Origin: Mageeibacillus indolicus UPII9-5
Lineage (GTDB): Bacteria > Bacillota > Clostridia > Saccharofermentanales > Fastidiosipilaceae
Reading direction: 5' to 3'
Length of the DNA: 64,000 nt
Assembly: GCF_000025225.2 (NCBI RefSeq)
Contig: NC_013895.2
Coordinates: 248,001-312,000 of the forward strand
Shown: positions 46,527 through 55,216 of the stretch, one piece after another
Numbering within the stretch: position 1 is the stretch's first letter
Layout of the letters: the number at the start of each line of letters is the position of its first letter
The notes under the pieces: generated by a model
The model's database searches: none
The model's input: only the letters and a program-made list of their open reading frames with translations
Told to the model about the DNA's origin: nothing
Made by a program: the position numbers and the translations under genes

Positions 46527-49363
46527 GAAGTGGAGGACAAGCTGCCAAACCTGCCGGGGCCGCCGGGGCCGTCGGGGCTGCCAAAGCCGCCGGGGCTGCC
46601 GGGGGGGATGATTTTGCCGCGCCGGCTGATATGTCCGGTGTTTTCGGCGTTTCCAGGGTACCGGAAAGCCGTGACGCAAGTAAACTCCCGCGTTCGGCTG
46701 ACCTTGGCCGAGTCGATTTGCTTAACGGTGCAAATAAACTTGGTTTTACAAACAATAAGGCGGCGGTTTCACAAGGGGCGCAAGGACTGCGAGATGCGCA
46801 AGCGGGGCAGGACGGTAAAGGTGGTAAATGGTCACAAAGTGAGATAACGGTGCAGGCGGATAATGCCGTTCGCCCTTTACGCTTAAATACAAACGGACCT
46901 TTAGTGCGGGTGGGGGCTATACCATGGCAGATTGCTGTCGACCGAGCCGAGTGGGTTGTCAGCCGTTTGCGTCGCGCCGGCTTACCTTTTCATTTGACTC
47001 AGGTGCCGGTGTCAGGTTTCGATCGGCACAGCATAATCAACAAAGAAGATTACTACGCTTCGCCTGCGCAAGTGGAGAAAGTATTTGACGCCCTACTGAA
47101 TCGGCAGATAGAAATCGGCGTTATTGCTTTGCCGGAACTGCCGCAAAAACTGCCGGCAGGAATCCGTGTGGCGGCGATCAGTGAAGTGGTAGCGGCCGAA
47201 TACGCCCTCGTTTCGCTGTCTGATCACCCGGCCGGAGAACACGATTTCATCGGTGTATATAGTTTTTCCCTGGCGCGGCAGTTACGCAGCGAAAAACTTG
47301 GCGCACATTACGAACAAAGACCGTATAATTTTGAACAAGCCTTAACGTGCTTACATGAAGGCGTTTGGGGTGCTTGCGCGATCCCGCTTGCCGACCTGAT
47401 ATTTGATGGCTGTTCCTCTGAATATTCCGTAGAAGTGTTGTCTAAACAGCGGGTCGTACCACCGGCCGGGCAAGGAGCGGTGGCGGTTTTGGTCAGCGAC
47501 TGTGAAGACGAATTGGCGGCTGCTGTTTTTTCGTTTCTCCATAATGTCGAAACGGAAAAAATTTATCGTCTGGAAATTGAAATAGCTAACCTAGTGTCAG
47601 ACCGCAAAGAACGCGCTGGAAGTTGCATTTGGTCGGAAAACAATACGTACTTTATGTCACTTTACAATCCGCGGCTGGAACGGCCGTTTCAACGCTGGCT
47701 TTGCAAGCCGATCAGTGAGCCGGGAAAACGAATTAATAAGCAGCTGTGCTACAGTATTTTGCACGGTGTTACCGGCAATGTCCATTTGATTGGGATCGGT
47801 TCAGGGGCGCCAAAACAGTTAACCATAGAAGCAGAATATCTGTTGCGGCGAACGGACTTGGTTATTTGCCGTTCCCCCCAGGCAGAACAGCTGTTTTATT
47901 TGTTGCCGGTAAAAGCGAGCATTTTGGATATTGATTCTGACGCAAGACTGGAACAAATGGATTTTTTGCTGGAGCAAATAATTGATGCTTGGCGCAAAGG
48001 TTTGAAAATCGCCGTGCTTATCCGGGGGGATGGCTATCTGCTTTCCTGTGGCGGAGTTTTGGCTAAAAGCCTGATTGAGCGGCGTGTACCTTTTCAACTT
48101 ACGCCGGGAATTTCAATCAGCATAAGCGGCCCGTCTTTGGCCGGAGTACCGCTTATCTTCCCCGGGAGGTCGCCGCACGCGCATTTGTACGATGGTAGTG
48201 ATCCAATGTTGTCGACTTACCGTTTTGATATGACGGCCGGGCGACAGGGAACTTTGCTTTTTTATATCGTTCCATCACAAGGCAGATATATTGCATCTTT
48301 ATTAATGCGTCAGGGCTTTTCCGCGCATACGGCAGTGATGTTTTTGGCAAGGCCGGGGCATCCTGAGCAAGGCTGTGTCGTCTCAACTTTGGCAATGCTG
48401 GAACATGCTTTATCCGTCCCCGCAAATGAGCAGCCCGGCTTGTTGATTGTCGGTGAAATTGTTCGCTCGCACGAGGTTATGGATCGCACCGACAGCGGTT
48501 ACAAACCTTTGCTTGGTAAAAGTGTGCTTATCCCGAGCATAGACAACAGCGATGAACGTGAATTCGCGTGGCAAAGGGAATGGGAAGAACAGGGGGCGCA
48601 TATTATTAAACTGCGGTTGAGTGCCGTGTTGGTGGACGAGGATAACAAAGCTGTACTTCGCGATCTGTTCGACCAAATTTTGCGTGGCGACCTGTGTTTG
48701 CCGAGTGTAATAAAAGTCCCGGCGACTAAGCATAAGGAACGGTTGTTTGAACGTGACCGACATAAAAACGAGCCTGAACAGCTGAACATCACCCCGGTGT
48801 GGCTGGCCTTTTTAAGCTCCGATGCAGTTACAACTTTTTTTGACGAGTACCTAGCATCCGGACACGATATGCGCCAACTCAGCGGTTGCGCTTTTGCCGC
48901 GCCTAACGATGAAGTGTATCGTACTTTGAGTGAGGTCGGAATACAGGCGGATTATACGGCGCCCGGTCAGACGGCCGAAGACTTGGCCGGCGATATGCAA
49001 CGTTTCCTTACCTCGCAAGATCAGATTCTAGTTTTCCGGGGGGCGGAAGACAGCGAAATGATGGAAATAATGCTGAATATGGCTAAATTTCGCGTGCGAG
49101 GCGTGGCGATATATCATCGGCAGAACAGTTTGCCGCCGGCCGACCGTTTGTTACGGTTGTTTGATGAAGCGGAATACATAGCTTTTGCGACTGTGGCGGT
49201 GGTTAATCCGTTCGCCTATGCCATGGCGGCGGCTAAATTGGGGCATGACGCACTGCGTAATCGACCGATCAGACTTTTGGCGGCCGATGCCGACGTACAA
49301 GAAGCTTTGCTGGATCGCGGCTTTCAGGTGCATGGCAGTTTCGGCTATTTGGCTGATTTGTGA
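46523..49363 (+). CDS. Three-domain tetrapyrrole-enzyme-like fusion: HemC-like, CobA/SUMT-like, HemD-like
   Basis: A 946-residue protein. Residues 1-115 are low complexity, including an Ala/Gly run from a 9-bp DNA repeat. Residues ~118-390 match porphobilinogen deaminase by layout (start LVRVGAIPWQIAVDRA, end PAGQGAVAVLV and the cofactor-like Cys in GSCIW), but the HSxKDxP catalytic motif is ALPELP, and the arginine motifs GTSSLRR and RGNVxTR are not conserved. Residues ~412-645 resemble uroporphyrinogen-III/precorrin methyltransferases (LIGIGSGAPKQLT, IRGDGYLLSCGG, TPGISISISGPSLAGVPL, ending LIVGEIV). Residues ~665-946 resemble uroporphyrinogen-III synthase. No other heme or cobalamin genes are nearby. 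Start by ATGA coupling with the upstream gene, with no Shine-Dalgarno of its own. Activity is doubtful. Confidence 0.7.
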   Translation: MRSGGQAAKPAGAAGAVGAAKAAGAAGGDDFAAPADMSGVFGVSRVPESRDASKLPRSADLGRVDLLNGANKLGFTNNKAAVSQGAQGLRDAQAGQDGKGGKWSQSEITVQADNAVRPLRLNTNGPLVRVGAIPWQIAVDRAEWVVSRLRRAGLPFHLTQVPVSGFDRHSIINKEDYYASPAQVEKVFDALLNRQIEIGVIALPELPQKLPAGIRVAAISEVVAAEYALVSLSDHPAGEHDFIGVYSFSLARQLRSEKLGAHYEQRPYNFEQALTCLHEGVWGACAIPLADLIFDGCSSEYSVEVLSKQRVVPPAGQGAVAVLVSDCEDELAAAVFSFLHNVETEKIYRLEIEIANLVSDRKERAGSCIWSENNTYFMSLYNPRLERPFQRWLCKPISEPGKRINKQLCYSILHGVTGNVHLIGIGSGAPKQLTIEAEYLLRRTDLVICRSPQAEQLFYLLPVKASILDIDSDARLEQMDFLLEQIIDAWRKGLKIAVLIRGDGYLLSCGGVLAKSLIERRVPFQLTPGISISISGPSLAGVPLIFPGRSPHAHLYDGSDPMLSTYRFDMTAGRQGTLLFYIVPSQGRYIASLLMRQGFSAHTAVMFLARPGHPEQGCVVSTLAMLEHALSVPANEQPGLLIVGEIVRSHEVMDRTDSGYKPLLGKSVLIPSIDNSDEREFAWQREWEEQGAHIIKLRLSAVLVDEDNKAVLRDLFDQILRGDLCLPSVIKVPATKHKERLFERDRHKNEPEQLNITPVWLAFLSSDAVTTFFDEYLASGHDMRQLSGCAFAAPNDEVYRTLSEVGIQADYTAPGQTAEDLAGDMQRFLTSQDQILVFRGAEDSEMMEIMLNMAKFRVRGVAIYHRQNSLPPADRLLRLFDEAEYIAFATVAVVNPFAYAMAAAKLGHDALRNRPIRLLAADADVQEALLDRGFQVHGSFGYLADL
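46553..46606. repeat. 9-bp tandem repeat (GCCGGGGCC), six copies
   Basis: Six nearly identical 9-bp units with phase-neutral length encode AGA-AGA-VGA-AKA-AGA-AGG near the N-terminus of the HemC-CobA-HemD-like protein. Gain or loss of a unit would keep the frame and change three residues. The same DNA in the third frame would encode a collagen-like PGPPGP pattern, but that frame is not a real gene. Confidence 0.8.
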
Positions 49364-49415
49364 GCCGTAGGACAGTAAAACCAAGTCTGACATGCGGAGA
49401 GGTGAGAAGGTAAAA

Positions 49416-50024
49416 ATGCGAAACGAACTTGATACGAGCGACATGGAGAAGCAGCCTGATTTGCCGGAAATGCCCGGGCTGCCTTTTTGGCGCAAACAGC
49501 TGGACGAGATTGATCTATCTTTGCGTGAACTTTTGGCCCAACGCAGAGCCATCACCTCAAATATAGGTCGCTATAAAGCCGCCCGCGGGCTAAAAGTTTA
49601 TGATCCTGAGCGCGAAAAAATCATCCTTGACACATTGCAAGCTGCTGATCCGCTTATAGCTAAATTATGGCCATATTTACTTACCTTTTCACGAGCAGGA
49701 CAATATGATATAATAGAAAAAATTAATACAATAAATAGAGATTCTTCGGCCTGTAGCGAAGCGAATTTTTGTGGTGAATATCAGATTTGTTTCTATACAT
49801 GCAACTGTAGGCAAACTCTCACAAAAATTCTTGAATGGATGCATGTTCTCGGTTTGATGCCGACTGAGTTGAAGGTTGAACGAAAAAACCAAATGCCGCC
49901 GGATGCGGCCAAAATTACGTTTAACCTGCATAGCGTCGCACAAAAAAGCGGCGTTCAAGTGTTTCAGCGAGTAATGCACGAAGAATTATCAAGGGAGGTA
50001 CTATGCTTAATATTCAAGCGGTGA
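49416..50024 (+). CDS. Chorismate mutase (AroQ type II) with a C-terminal extension
   Basis: A 202-residue protein starting at 49416 (GAGAAGG upstream; an ATG at 49392 precedes that site). Residues ~16-90 are the helical AroQ domain: WRKQLDEIDLSLRELLAQRRAITSNIGRYKAARGLKVYDPEREKIIL, with the key Arg, Lys and Glu/Asp positions of the active site. It converts chorismate to prephenate. The remaining ~110 residues do not match prephenate dehydratase or dehydrogenase; they contain alternating strands (QICFYTCNC..., AAKITFNLHSV) and might be an ACT-like or other regulatory domain. Its last 22 bp overlap the ABC ATPase gene. Confidence 0.85.
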   Translation: MRNELDTSDMEKQPDLPEMPGLPFWRKQLDEIDLSLRELLAQRRAITSNIGRYKAARGLKVYDPEREKIILDTLQAADPLIAKLWPYLLTFSRAGQYDIIEKINTINRDSSACSEANFCGEYQICFYTCNCRQTLTKILEWMHVLGLMPTELKVERKNQMPPDAAKITFNLHSVAQKSGVQVFQRVMHEELSREVLCLIFKR

Positions 50025-50737
50025 CGAAAAGTTACGACGGTAAAAGCAAAGCGGTGAACCAATTATCTTTAAAAGTAGCACCCGGCGAAATTTGCGGACT
50101 TTTGGGGCCGAACGGTGCCGGAAAAACTACAACTTTAAAGATGGTCACCGGAATTTTGGAACCGACGGAAGGCATGATAACTATCAATAATCATGATATC
50201 CAGGCCGATCCGGTAGCGGCCAAAATGTCCTTTGCCTTCGTTCCGGACGATCCCAACGTTTTTGTGCGATTTAAAGGTATTGAATATTTAAAGTTCATTG
50301 GCGATATATATCGGGTCCCGGTCGAAACAAGGATCAAGCGAGTTGAAGAACTGGCGGAAAAGTTCGAAATGTCTGATGCTCTGGGCGATAAAATCCAGAG
50401 CTATTCCCATGGTATGCGTCAAAAAATAGTGCTGATTGGGGCTTTGCTGCACAATCCGCCCCTCTGGATCCTCGACGAACCCATGACCGGACTTGATCCG
50501 AAGTCAGCTTTTATTTTAAAAAATATGATGCGCGAACATGCGAATCAGGGCAATGCGGTTCTGTTTTCCACCCATGTGTTGGAAGTTGCTGAAAAGGTAT
50601 GTGACACTATCGCGATCATAGATAAAGGCGAATTGAAGTTTTATGGAACCATAGCGGCCATGCGTGAGCATTTTAAAGCGAATACTTCACTTGAATCAAT
50701 GTTTCTCGAGCTTACCGAAGGTGAGTTGAACACGTAA
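50003..50737 (+). CDS. ABC transporter ATP-binding protein, exporter type
   Basis: A 244-residue ATPase. Walker A GPNGAGKTT is near 35-43, the Q loop is VPDDPNV, the signature is YSHGMRQK (instead of LSGGQ), and Walker B is LWILDEPMTGLD. This pattern is typical of the ABC-2/EcsA-like exporter ATPases. A strong GGGAGG site precedes the start. The permease follows 51 bp later. The substrate may be an antibiotic, lipid or peptide and cannot be predicted. Confidence 0.92.
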   Translation: MLNIQAVTKSYDGKSKAVNQLSLKVAPGEICGLLGPNGAGKTTTLKMVTGILEPTEGMITINNHDIQADPVAAKMSFAFVPDDPNVFVRFKGIEYLKFIGDIYRVPVETRIKRVEELAEKFEMSDALGDKIQSYSHGMRQKIVLIGALLHNPPLWILDEPMTGLDPKSAFILKNMMREHANQGNAVLFSTHVLEVAEKVCDTIAIIDKGELKFYGTIAAMREHFKANTSLESMFLELTEGELNT

Positions 50738-50788
50738 CCGTGATCGAACGAGACGAAATGCTTATGAGATGCTTAAAAGGAGCTGTAT

Positions 50789-52519
50789 ATGCGTAATATA
50801 TATTTAATGATGCGAATGATGCTGCAAGGCACGCAAATGTCGAGTGCGTTCGGTGGCATAGGCAGCGCACGCCGCAAAAGGTTCGCCGGAGTCGCGGCCG
50901 GAAAACAGCGGAAACTTTTGAAACAAATAGGGATTGTTGTGGCACTGCTTATATACTCAATCTTGATTTTCGGAAGTGTTGGAAAGTCACAGGCAGTCCT
51001 GTTTAACGAAGGAAAGCTTGCGTTCGGCGAGGCAATTATAAATTTGGCATTCATGCCGTTAGTTTTAAGTATAGTAATGGCGTTCATGCTGATCCTGAAC
51101 ATAATGTATTTCAGCAACGATTTGGAGCTTTTTTTGGTCATGCCGGTTAAACCTGGCGAGATTGTGGGAGCTCGTTTGGCGGTTTCACAGTTTAGCGAAG
51201 CTATGATTTCGTTGGTCATTTTTTTGCCGGCTTCACTTATCTTTTGCTATTTCAGCCATCAAAGCATTGGCCGATATGTGGAAGCTGTTATATCGGCGTT
51301 TTTACTGACCACCGTGCCAGTTGCCGTATTCTCGATTATAATAATCATAATTATGCGGATGCTTTGCTTTATCAAAAATCGTGAACGCTTACAAATGATT
51401 GTAAATATCATTTTTCTGATCGGAATAATTGTGGTAGCCAGTTTGAGTGGTATGTATAATTCCGATGCTTCCACTAATTCAGCTACAATGTCAACGTTGC
51501 ACGGTTTAATTGCTAAAATACCGGGGCTGAATTTCTGGGCTAAAGCTATTGCAACAGACAATATTACGGTTAAACTCATTAACTGGGCTTTGTATATCGC
51601 GGTTACGATTGTCTTGAATTTTATTGCATATGAATGCGGAAACTTATTCTATTTCCGCGGTGCGCTTGGTGGAGCTGCCGTGTCCGCAAGGCGGATGAAA
51701 CTTAGCCGAGGCAAATTGCAGCGTTCCTTGAGAGATACCACTCTTCTTAAAGCTTTAATTCTGCGTGACCAGCGGATGATAATGCGTTCGCCTACGTTTA
51801 TCCTTTCCTATGTGTTGATGAATTTTTATGTTCCTATACTGTTTTACGCTATAGCGGCTATTGCTCTATTTAAATCGGGTGAAAGTATAATTAACATAAG
51901 GGCTGATGTTGTTACATTCTTCAGTTCTTCGGCCGGACAGGGGTGGCTTTTACCAACCGCTGTAGGGGCTACCGGAATTATCGGATTTTTTATGGGCGGT
52001 GTTAGTGGTCTGGCGGTAAGCTCGTTTTCGCGTGAGGGCAAAGGCGCTTATATGATCAACGCTTGGCCGGTGGACTTTAAAACTGTAGTGATGGCTAAGC
52101 TCAGTTTGTCCCAGATTTATTCGTCGATCGCTTGGATTTTATTCCTGATTATTCCGGGCTGCATATTAACTCTGCCTTGGCACATTGTTGTGATCGGCTT
52201 CATTAGCGGGAGCATGGGTTCTTTGGGTAGCAATATGTTGGGTTTAACAATAGATTTGTTCAGGCCGCGGTTGAATTGGGAGAGCGAGATTCAGGTGACT
52301 AAAAATAATCTTAATAGCTTGCTTGAAATGTTTATTTCATTTAGCGGTGCCGCTATTATCGGGGTAGTTCTCTATTTTACGACGTTCAAGTATAGAATGG
52401 GTGAATTCCCGGCAATGCTCGTCCTGATTGCCTTAGAACTGATTTTTTTGGGTGCGATAGGCCTTTTCTTAAAGAAAGCTACGTCGGCCGGCCGGCGAAA
52501 TTTGGCAGATAGTATTTGA
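50789..52519 (+). CDS. ABC exporter permease, large
   Basis: A 576-residue membrane protein with about 12 predicted TM segments in two halves (first half about 1-285, second about 320-576). It resembles the EcsB/large ABC-2-like permeases found next to single exporter ATPases in clostridia: an early LLKQIGIVVALLIYSILIFGSVG helix, then FNSNDLELFLVMPVKPGEIV-like loop (here YFSNDLELFLVMPVKPGEI). The LF(L)xMPxKP element is common in these exporters. It forms the exporter with the upstream ATPase. No signal for substrate. Confidence 0.88.
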   Translation: MRNIYLMMRMMLQGTQMSSAFGGIGSARRKRFAGVAAGKQRKLLKQIGIVVALLIYSILIFGSVGKSQAVLFNEGKLAFGEAIINLAFMPLVLSIVMAFMLILNIMYFSNDLELFLVMPVKPGEIVGARLAVSQFSEAMISLVIFLPASLIFCYFSHQSIGRYVEAVISAFLLTTVPVAVFSIIIIIIMRMLCFIKNRERLQMIVNIIFLIGIIVVASLSGMYNSDASTNSATMSTLHGLIAKIPGLNFWAKAIATDNITVKLINWALYIAVTIVLNFIAYECGNLFYFRGALGGAAVSARRMKLSRGKLQRSLRDTTLLKALILRDQRMIMRSPTFILSYVLMNFYVPILFYAIAAIALFKSGESIINIRADVVTFFSSSAGQGWLLPTAVGATGIIGFFMGGVSGLAVSSFSREGKGAYMINAWPVDFKTVVMAKLSLSQIYSSIAWILFLIIPGCILTLPWHIVVIGFISGSMGSLGSNMLGLTIDLFRPRLNWESEIQVTKNNLNSLLEMFISFSGAAIIGVVLYFTTFKYRMGEFPAMLVLIALELIFLGAIGLFLKKATSAGRRNLADSI

Positions 52520-52609
52520 TGTTACGGTAAAAATAAGAAGGCTTGAGGGCCGGCAAAGAAAGAAAAAGCAATTTAAATATAATAACTTTAATCAGAAAAG
52601 AGAACGAAA

Positions 52610-52660
52610 AAACTCGGCCTGAACCTTGTCATTGGCAAAAGTCAGCCGAGTTTAATTTTA
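52610..52660 (+). terminator. Terminator of the ABC exporter operon
   Basis: AAACTCGGC pairs with GCCGAGTTT (9 bp, 26-nt loop), followed by AATTTTATC, about 90 bp after the permease stop. Confidence 0.65.
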
Positions 52661-52731
52661 TCCTGTTAATCAGCTAAAGCTGAAAATAACAAAATTATGC
52701 ATAAATTTTGTCTGAATATCTTCGTTGGTTT

Positions 52732-52740
52732 TGTTATAAT
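52732..52740 (+). promoter_or_regulatory. Promoter of the V-ATPase operon (extended -10)
   Basis: TGTTATAAT (TATAAT at 52735-52740 with the TG extension) has no good -35 at the right distance. The GTG start of the first gene follows ~38 bp later behind AGGAGGAG. Confidence 0.6.
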
Positions 52741-52778
52741 AGACATGCTATTACATTTGCAAGTTAGGAGGAGCCGGT

Positions 52779-53102
52779 GTGAATAAAGAAATTTTTGCCG
52801 CCTTGCAGGCCATTGAAGACGAAGCGGAACAGCTTGTTGAGCAGGCTCGCCACGAAGTAGACACGATCAAGACTGATACAGAATCGGCTAAACGGAAACT
52901 GAAGGAAGCCGCGGAACTTAAGATCGCAGCTTTAAGGCAAGAAACTGAAAAAACTATCGCCGTGATGCGTACGGAATGGCGGAAACGCGCCGCACAAGAC
53001 TTGACTGAGGCAGAAAAAGCACTGACTGAACAGGCCGAACAGCATTATGCGGCCGCGGTTGATATAGTGGTTAAGGAGTGTTTGACTCATGGGCATCGTT
53101 AA
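52779..53102 (+). CDS. ntpF: V-type ATPase peripheral stalk subunit G/H-like
   Basis: A 107-residue, highly charged coiled-coil protein, starting at GTG with an AGGAGGAG site. Heptad-like patterns (LVEQARHEV...AKRKLKEAAELKIAALRQ) run through nearly all its length. In the Enterococcus hirae ntp operon the first gene, ntpF, codes for the equivalent peripheral-stalk partner of subunit E (also called G or H), and its place before ntpI here supports that name. The gene overlaps ntpI by 14 bp. Confidence 0.82.
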   Translation: MNKEIFAALQAIEDEAEQLVEQARHEVDTIKTDTESAKRKLKEAAELKIAALRQETEKTIAVMRTEWRKRAAQDLTEAEKALTEQAEQHYAAAVDIVVKECLTHGHR

Positions 53103-55125
53103 GATGAAACGACTCACTTTGGTGGGCCCGTTAAGCACCAAACCAGCTGTTTTAAACACGTTGAGCAAGCTTGGCGCGGTAGATATTCGTGACAATGCCG
53201 AAAAAGCGGAAGTTTGGCAGGCCAAAGTCGGCCGGGAAAACGCGCATTATCGAAAAATGCTGGAAGATAAGCAACTGCTGGACAGCGTCATACCTATAGC
53301 TGATAAATTGGCGGCGCAGAAGAAACCGATGTTTGCCGCAAAGCGATCCGTTTCGATTCAACAATTCATGCGGTATGACAGCGGCGAGCTTCGTACGAAA
53401 GTTTTGAGTGCAGCCAGAGAATTGCAGGGCAACCGGCAAAAATATGAAGAAGCTCTAGCTGAAAAAGCACAAGCAAGCCTGCAACGTGATATTCTGTTGC
53501 CTTGGCAGGAAGCTTTGGGCGACAGTGAGGTCGACGATACACGGCGCATTCGCACTTGGCTCGGTCATGTGAGCAATATGATTCAGTATGAAAACTTGGT
53601 CAAGGCGTTGGCTGAGGTGAATCCTACTGCCGTAGTTAAAGTCTTACTTAACAAAGATGTTAAGTCGGTCGCGTATCTTGTTTTGGCGGCTCCGGCGGTT
53701 GACGGTGAGCTAGCGTTCGTTCAGGCACAGCAATACGGATTTCAACCTTTGCGCCAAAAGGCTGCCAAGTTGTCGCCACAAGAAGAACTGGGACATTGTG
53801 AGCGCAAGTTGCGTGAATTGGACGAGGAATTAGCCATCTTACAGGAAGAAGGTCGCCGCTTAAGCTCGGAAAAAGCCTGCTTTGAAGAACTGAGCGATTA
53901 TTTTGCCGTCCAGATCGAAAAAGTTAAAGCAGATGAACATATCTTGAGCTCAGAACGACTGTTTGTAATTCAGGGCTACATTCCTGAACATCTGGCCAAG
54001 GGAACGAAGAAAGGTTTGGAAGAAACCTACTGCGTTTCTGTTATGCTGGAAGATGTTACCAAGTCGGATGAATATCCTATCTTGCTCAGTAACGGTAAGT
54101 TCAGCAGCCCCTATGAAGCTGTTATCGACATGTTCAGCTTACCTAACGCATCCGAGGTTGATCCAACACCTACGGTTGCACCGTTCTACTGCATTTTCTT
54201 TGGTATGATGTTCAGCGATGTCGCTTACGGGATTATTTTTTGCTTGATTACGGCATTGTTGGTATACAAATTCAAGGTACAGGGCGGTTTGCGCAAAATG
54301 TGCCAGATGTTCTTTCAGTGCGGCCTGTCGTCGATTGTCTGGGGCGTGTTATTCGGCGGTTTCTTCGGCAACCTGATCGACGCATTTTCCGGTGCGAGCG
54401 TTAAATTCCCCGCGCTCTGGTTTAATCCTATGGATGACCCGATGAAGATGATGATCTGGTCGGTGATTTTCGGTGTCCTCCATATATTTGTTGGCATGGG
54501 TGTAAAAGTGAAGATATTGGCGGCGACCGGCAAACTTAAAGAGGCACTGCTTGATGTTGTCCCCTGGTACTTGATTATCGGCGGCTTAGGCGTTTTCGCC
54601 TACGGAGTTGCCGGCGGAGCCCCTGTGTTAAAAACAGTCGGCTTATATGTACTGATCGTAGGTGCGGCCGTTGTCCTGCTCTTCGCCGGACGTTCGACGC
54701 GCAACCCGATTTTGCGTATATTGAAAGGCGTTGGAGCGTTATATGATATAACTTCTTACTTCAGCGACATTATGTCTTATACTCGGATTCTGGCCTTGTG
54801 CCTTTCCACCTCAGTTATAGCTATGGTGGTTAACTTGCTGGCTCTGCTGCCCGGAAAAAATGTGCTGGGACTGATTTTCTTTGTGGTAATTGCCGTTTTG
54901 GGTCACACCTTAAACTTTGCTCTTTCAGCACTGAGTGCTTATGTTCACACTACACGGTTGCATTACGTTGAATTTTTCGGCAAGTTCTATGAAGGCGGTG
55001 GTCGGGCGTTCGATCCTTTGGCCTACCGTACCAAGTACGTGCAGATTGACCGCGCGGAGGCTGAGCCAAAGCCGATCAAAGAAAGCTTAAAACATCGTTT
55101 CGCTCGTTTTATCACGGCGGAATAG
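53089..55125 (+). CDS. ntpI: V-type ATPase subunit I (a subunit)
   Basis: The 678-residue membrane subunit that forms the ion half-channels against the K ring. The N-terminal ~330 residues are cytoplasmic with coiled coils (elongated arm), while the C-terminal half has 7-8 TM helices, including PTPTVAPFYCIFFGMMFSDVAYGII and the ion-channel helices with YTRILALCLSTSVIAMVVNLLA, where the essential Arg of subunit a is seen as YTRIL (~564). The start is at 53089, overlapping the upstream gene by 14 bp; a second in-frame Met (MKRLTL) lies 5 codons later. Confidence 0.95.
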   Translation: MGIVKMKRLTLVGPLSTKPAVLNTLSKLGAVDIRDNAEKAEVWQAKVGRENAHYRKMLEDKQLLDSVIPIADKLAAQKKPMFAAKRSVSIQQFMRYDSGELRTKVLSAARELQGNRQKYEEALAEKAQASLQRDILLPWQEALGDSEVDDTRRIRTWLGHVSNMIQYENLVKALAEVNPTAVVKVLLNKDVKSVAYLVLAAPAVDGELAFVQAQQYGFQPLRQKAAKLSPQEELGHCERKLRELDEELAILQEEGRRLSSEKACFEELSDYFAVQIEKVKADEHILSSERLFVIQGYIPEHLAKGTKKGLEETYCVSVMLEDVTKSDEYPILLSNGKFSSPYEAVIDMFSLPNASEVDPTPTVAPFYCIFFGMMFSDVAYGIIFCLITALLVYKFKVQGGLRKMCQMFFQCGLSSIVWGVLFGGFFGNLIDAFSGASVKFPALWFNPMDDPMKMMIWSVIFGVLHIFVGMGVKVKILAATGKLKEALLDVVPWYLIIGGLGVFAYGVAGGAPVLKTVGLYVLIVGAAVVLLFAGRSTRNPILRILKGVGALYDITSYFSDIMSYTRILALCLSTSVIAMVVNLLALLPGKNVLGLIFFVVIAVLGHTLNFALSALSAYVHTTRLHYVEFFGKFYEGGGRAFDPLAYRTKYVQIDRAEAEPKPIKESLKHRFARFITAE

Positions 55126-55216
55126 GAACAAATTTATTATTTAAACCGTAACCCACGGGAGAATAAATCTCAAAGGGATAATAAGATAATTTTAGTTCGA
55201 CAAGGAGGACTTTAAA

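Noticed and set aside
46530-46847. Collagen-like PGPPGP frame starting at GTG 46530
   Set aside because: It is the third-frame reading of the GCC-GGG-GCC tandem repeat inside the longer, conserved-domain gene; it ends soon after the repeat.
49151-49555. 134-codon minus-strand frame across the hemD/chorismate mutase junction
   Set aside because: It covers conserved coding sequence on the plus strand and has no site or homology that I recognise.
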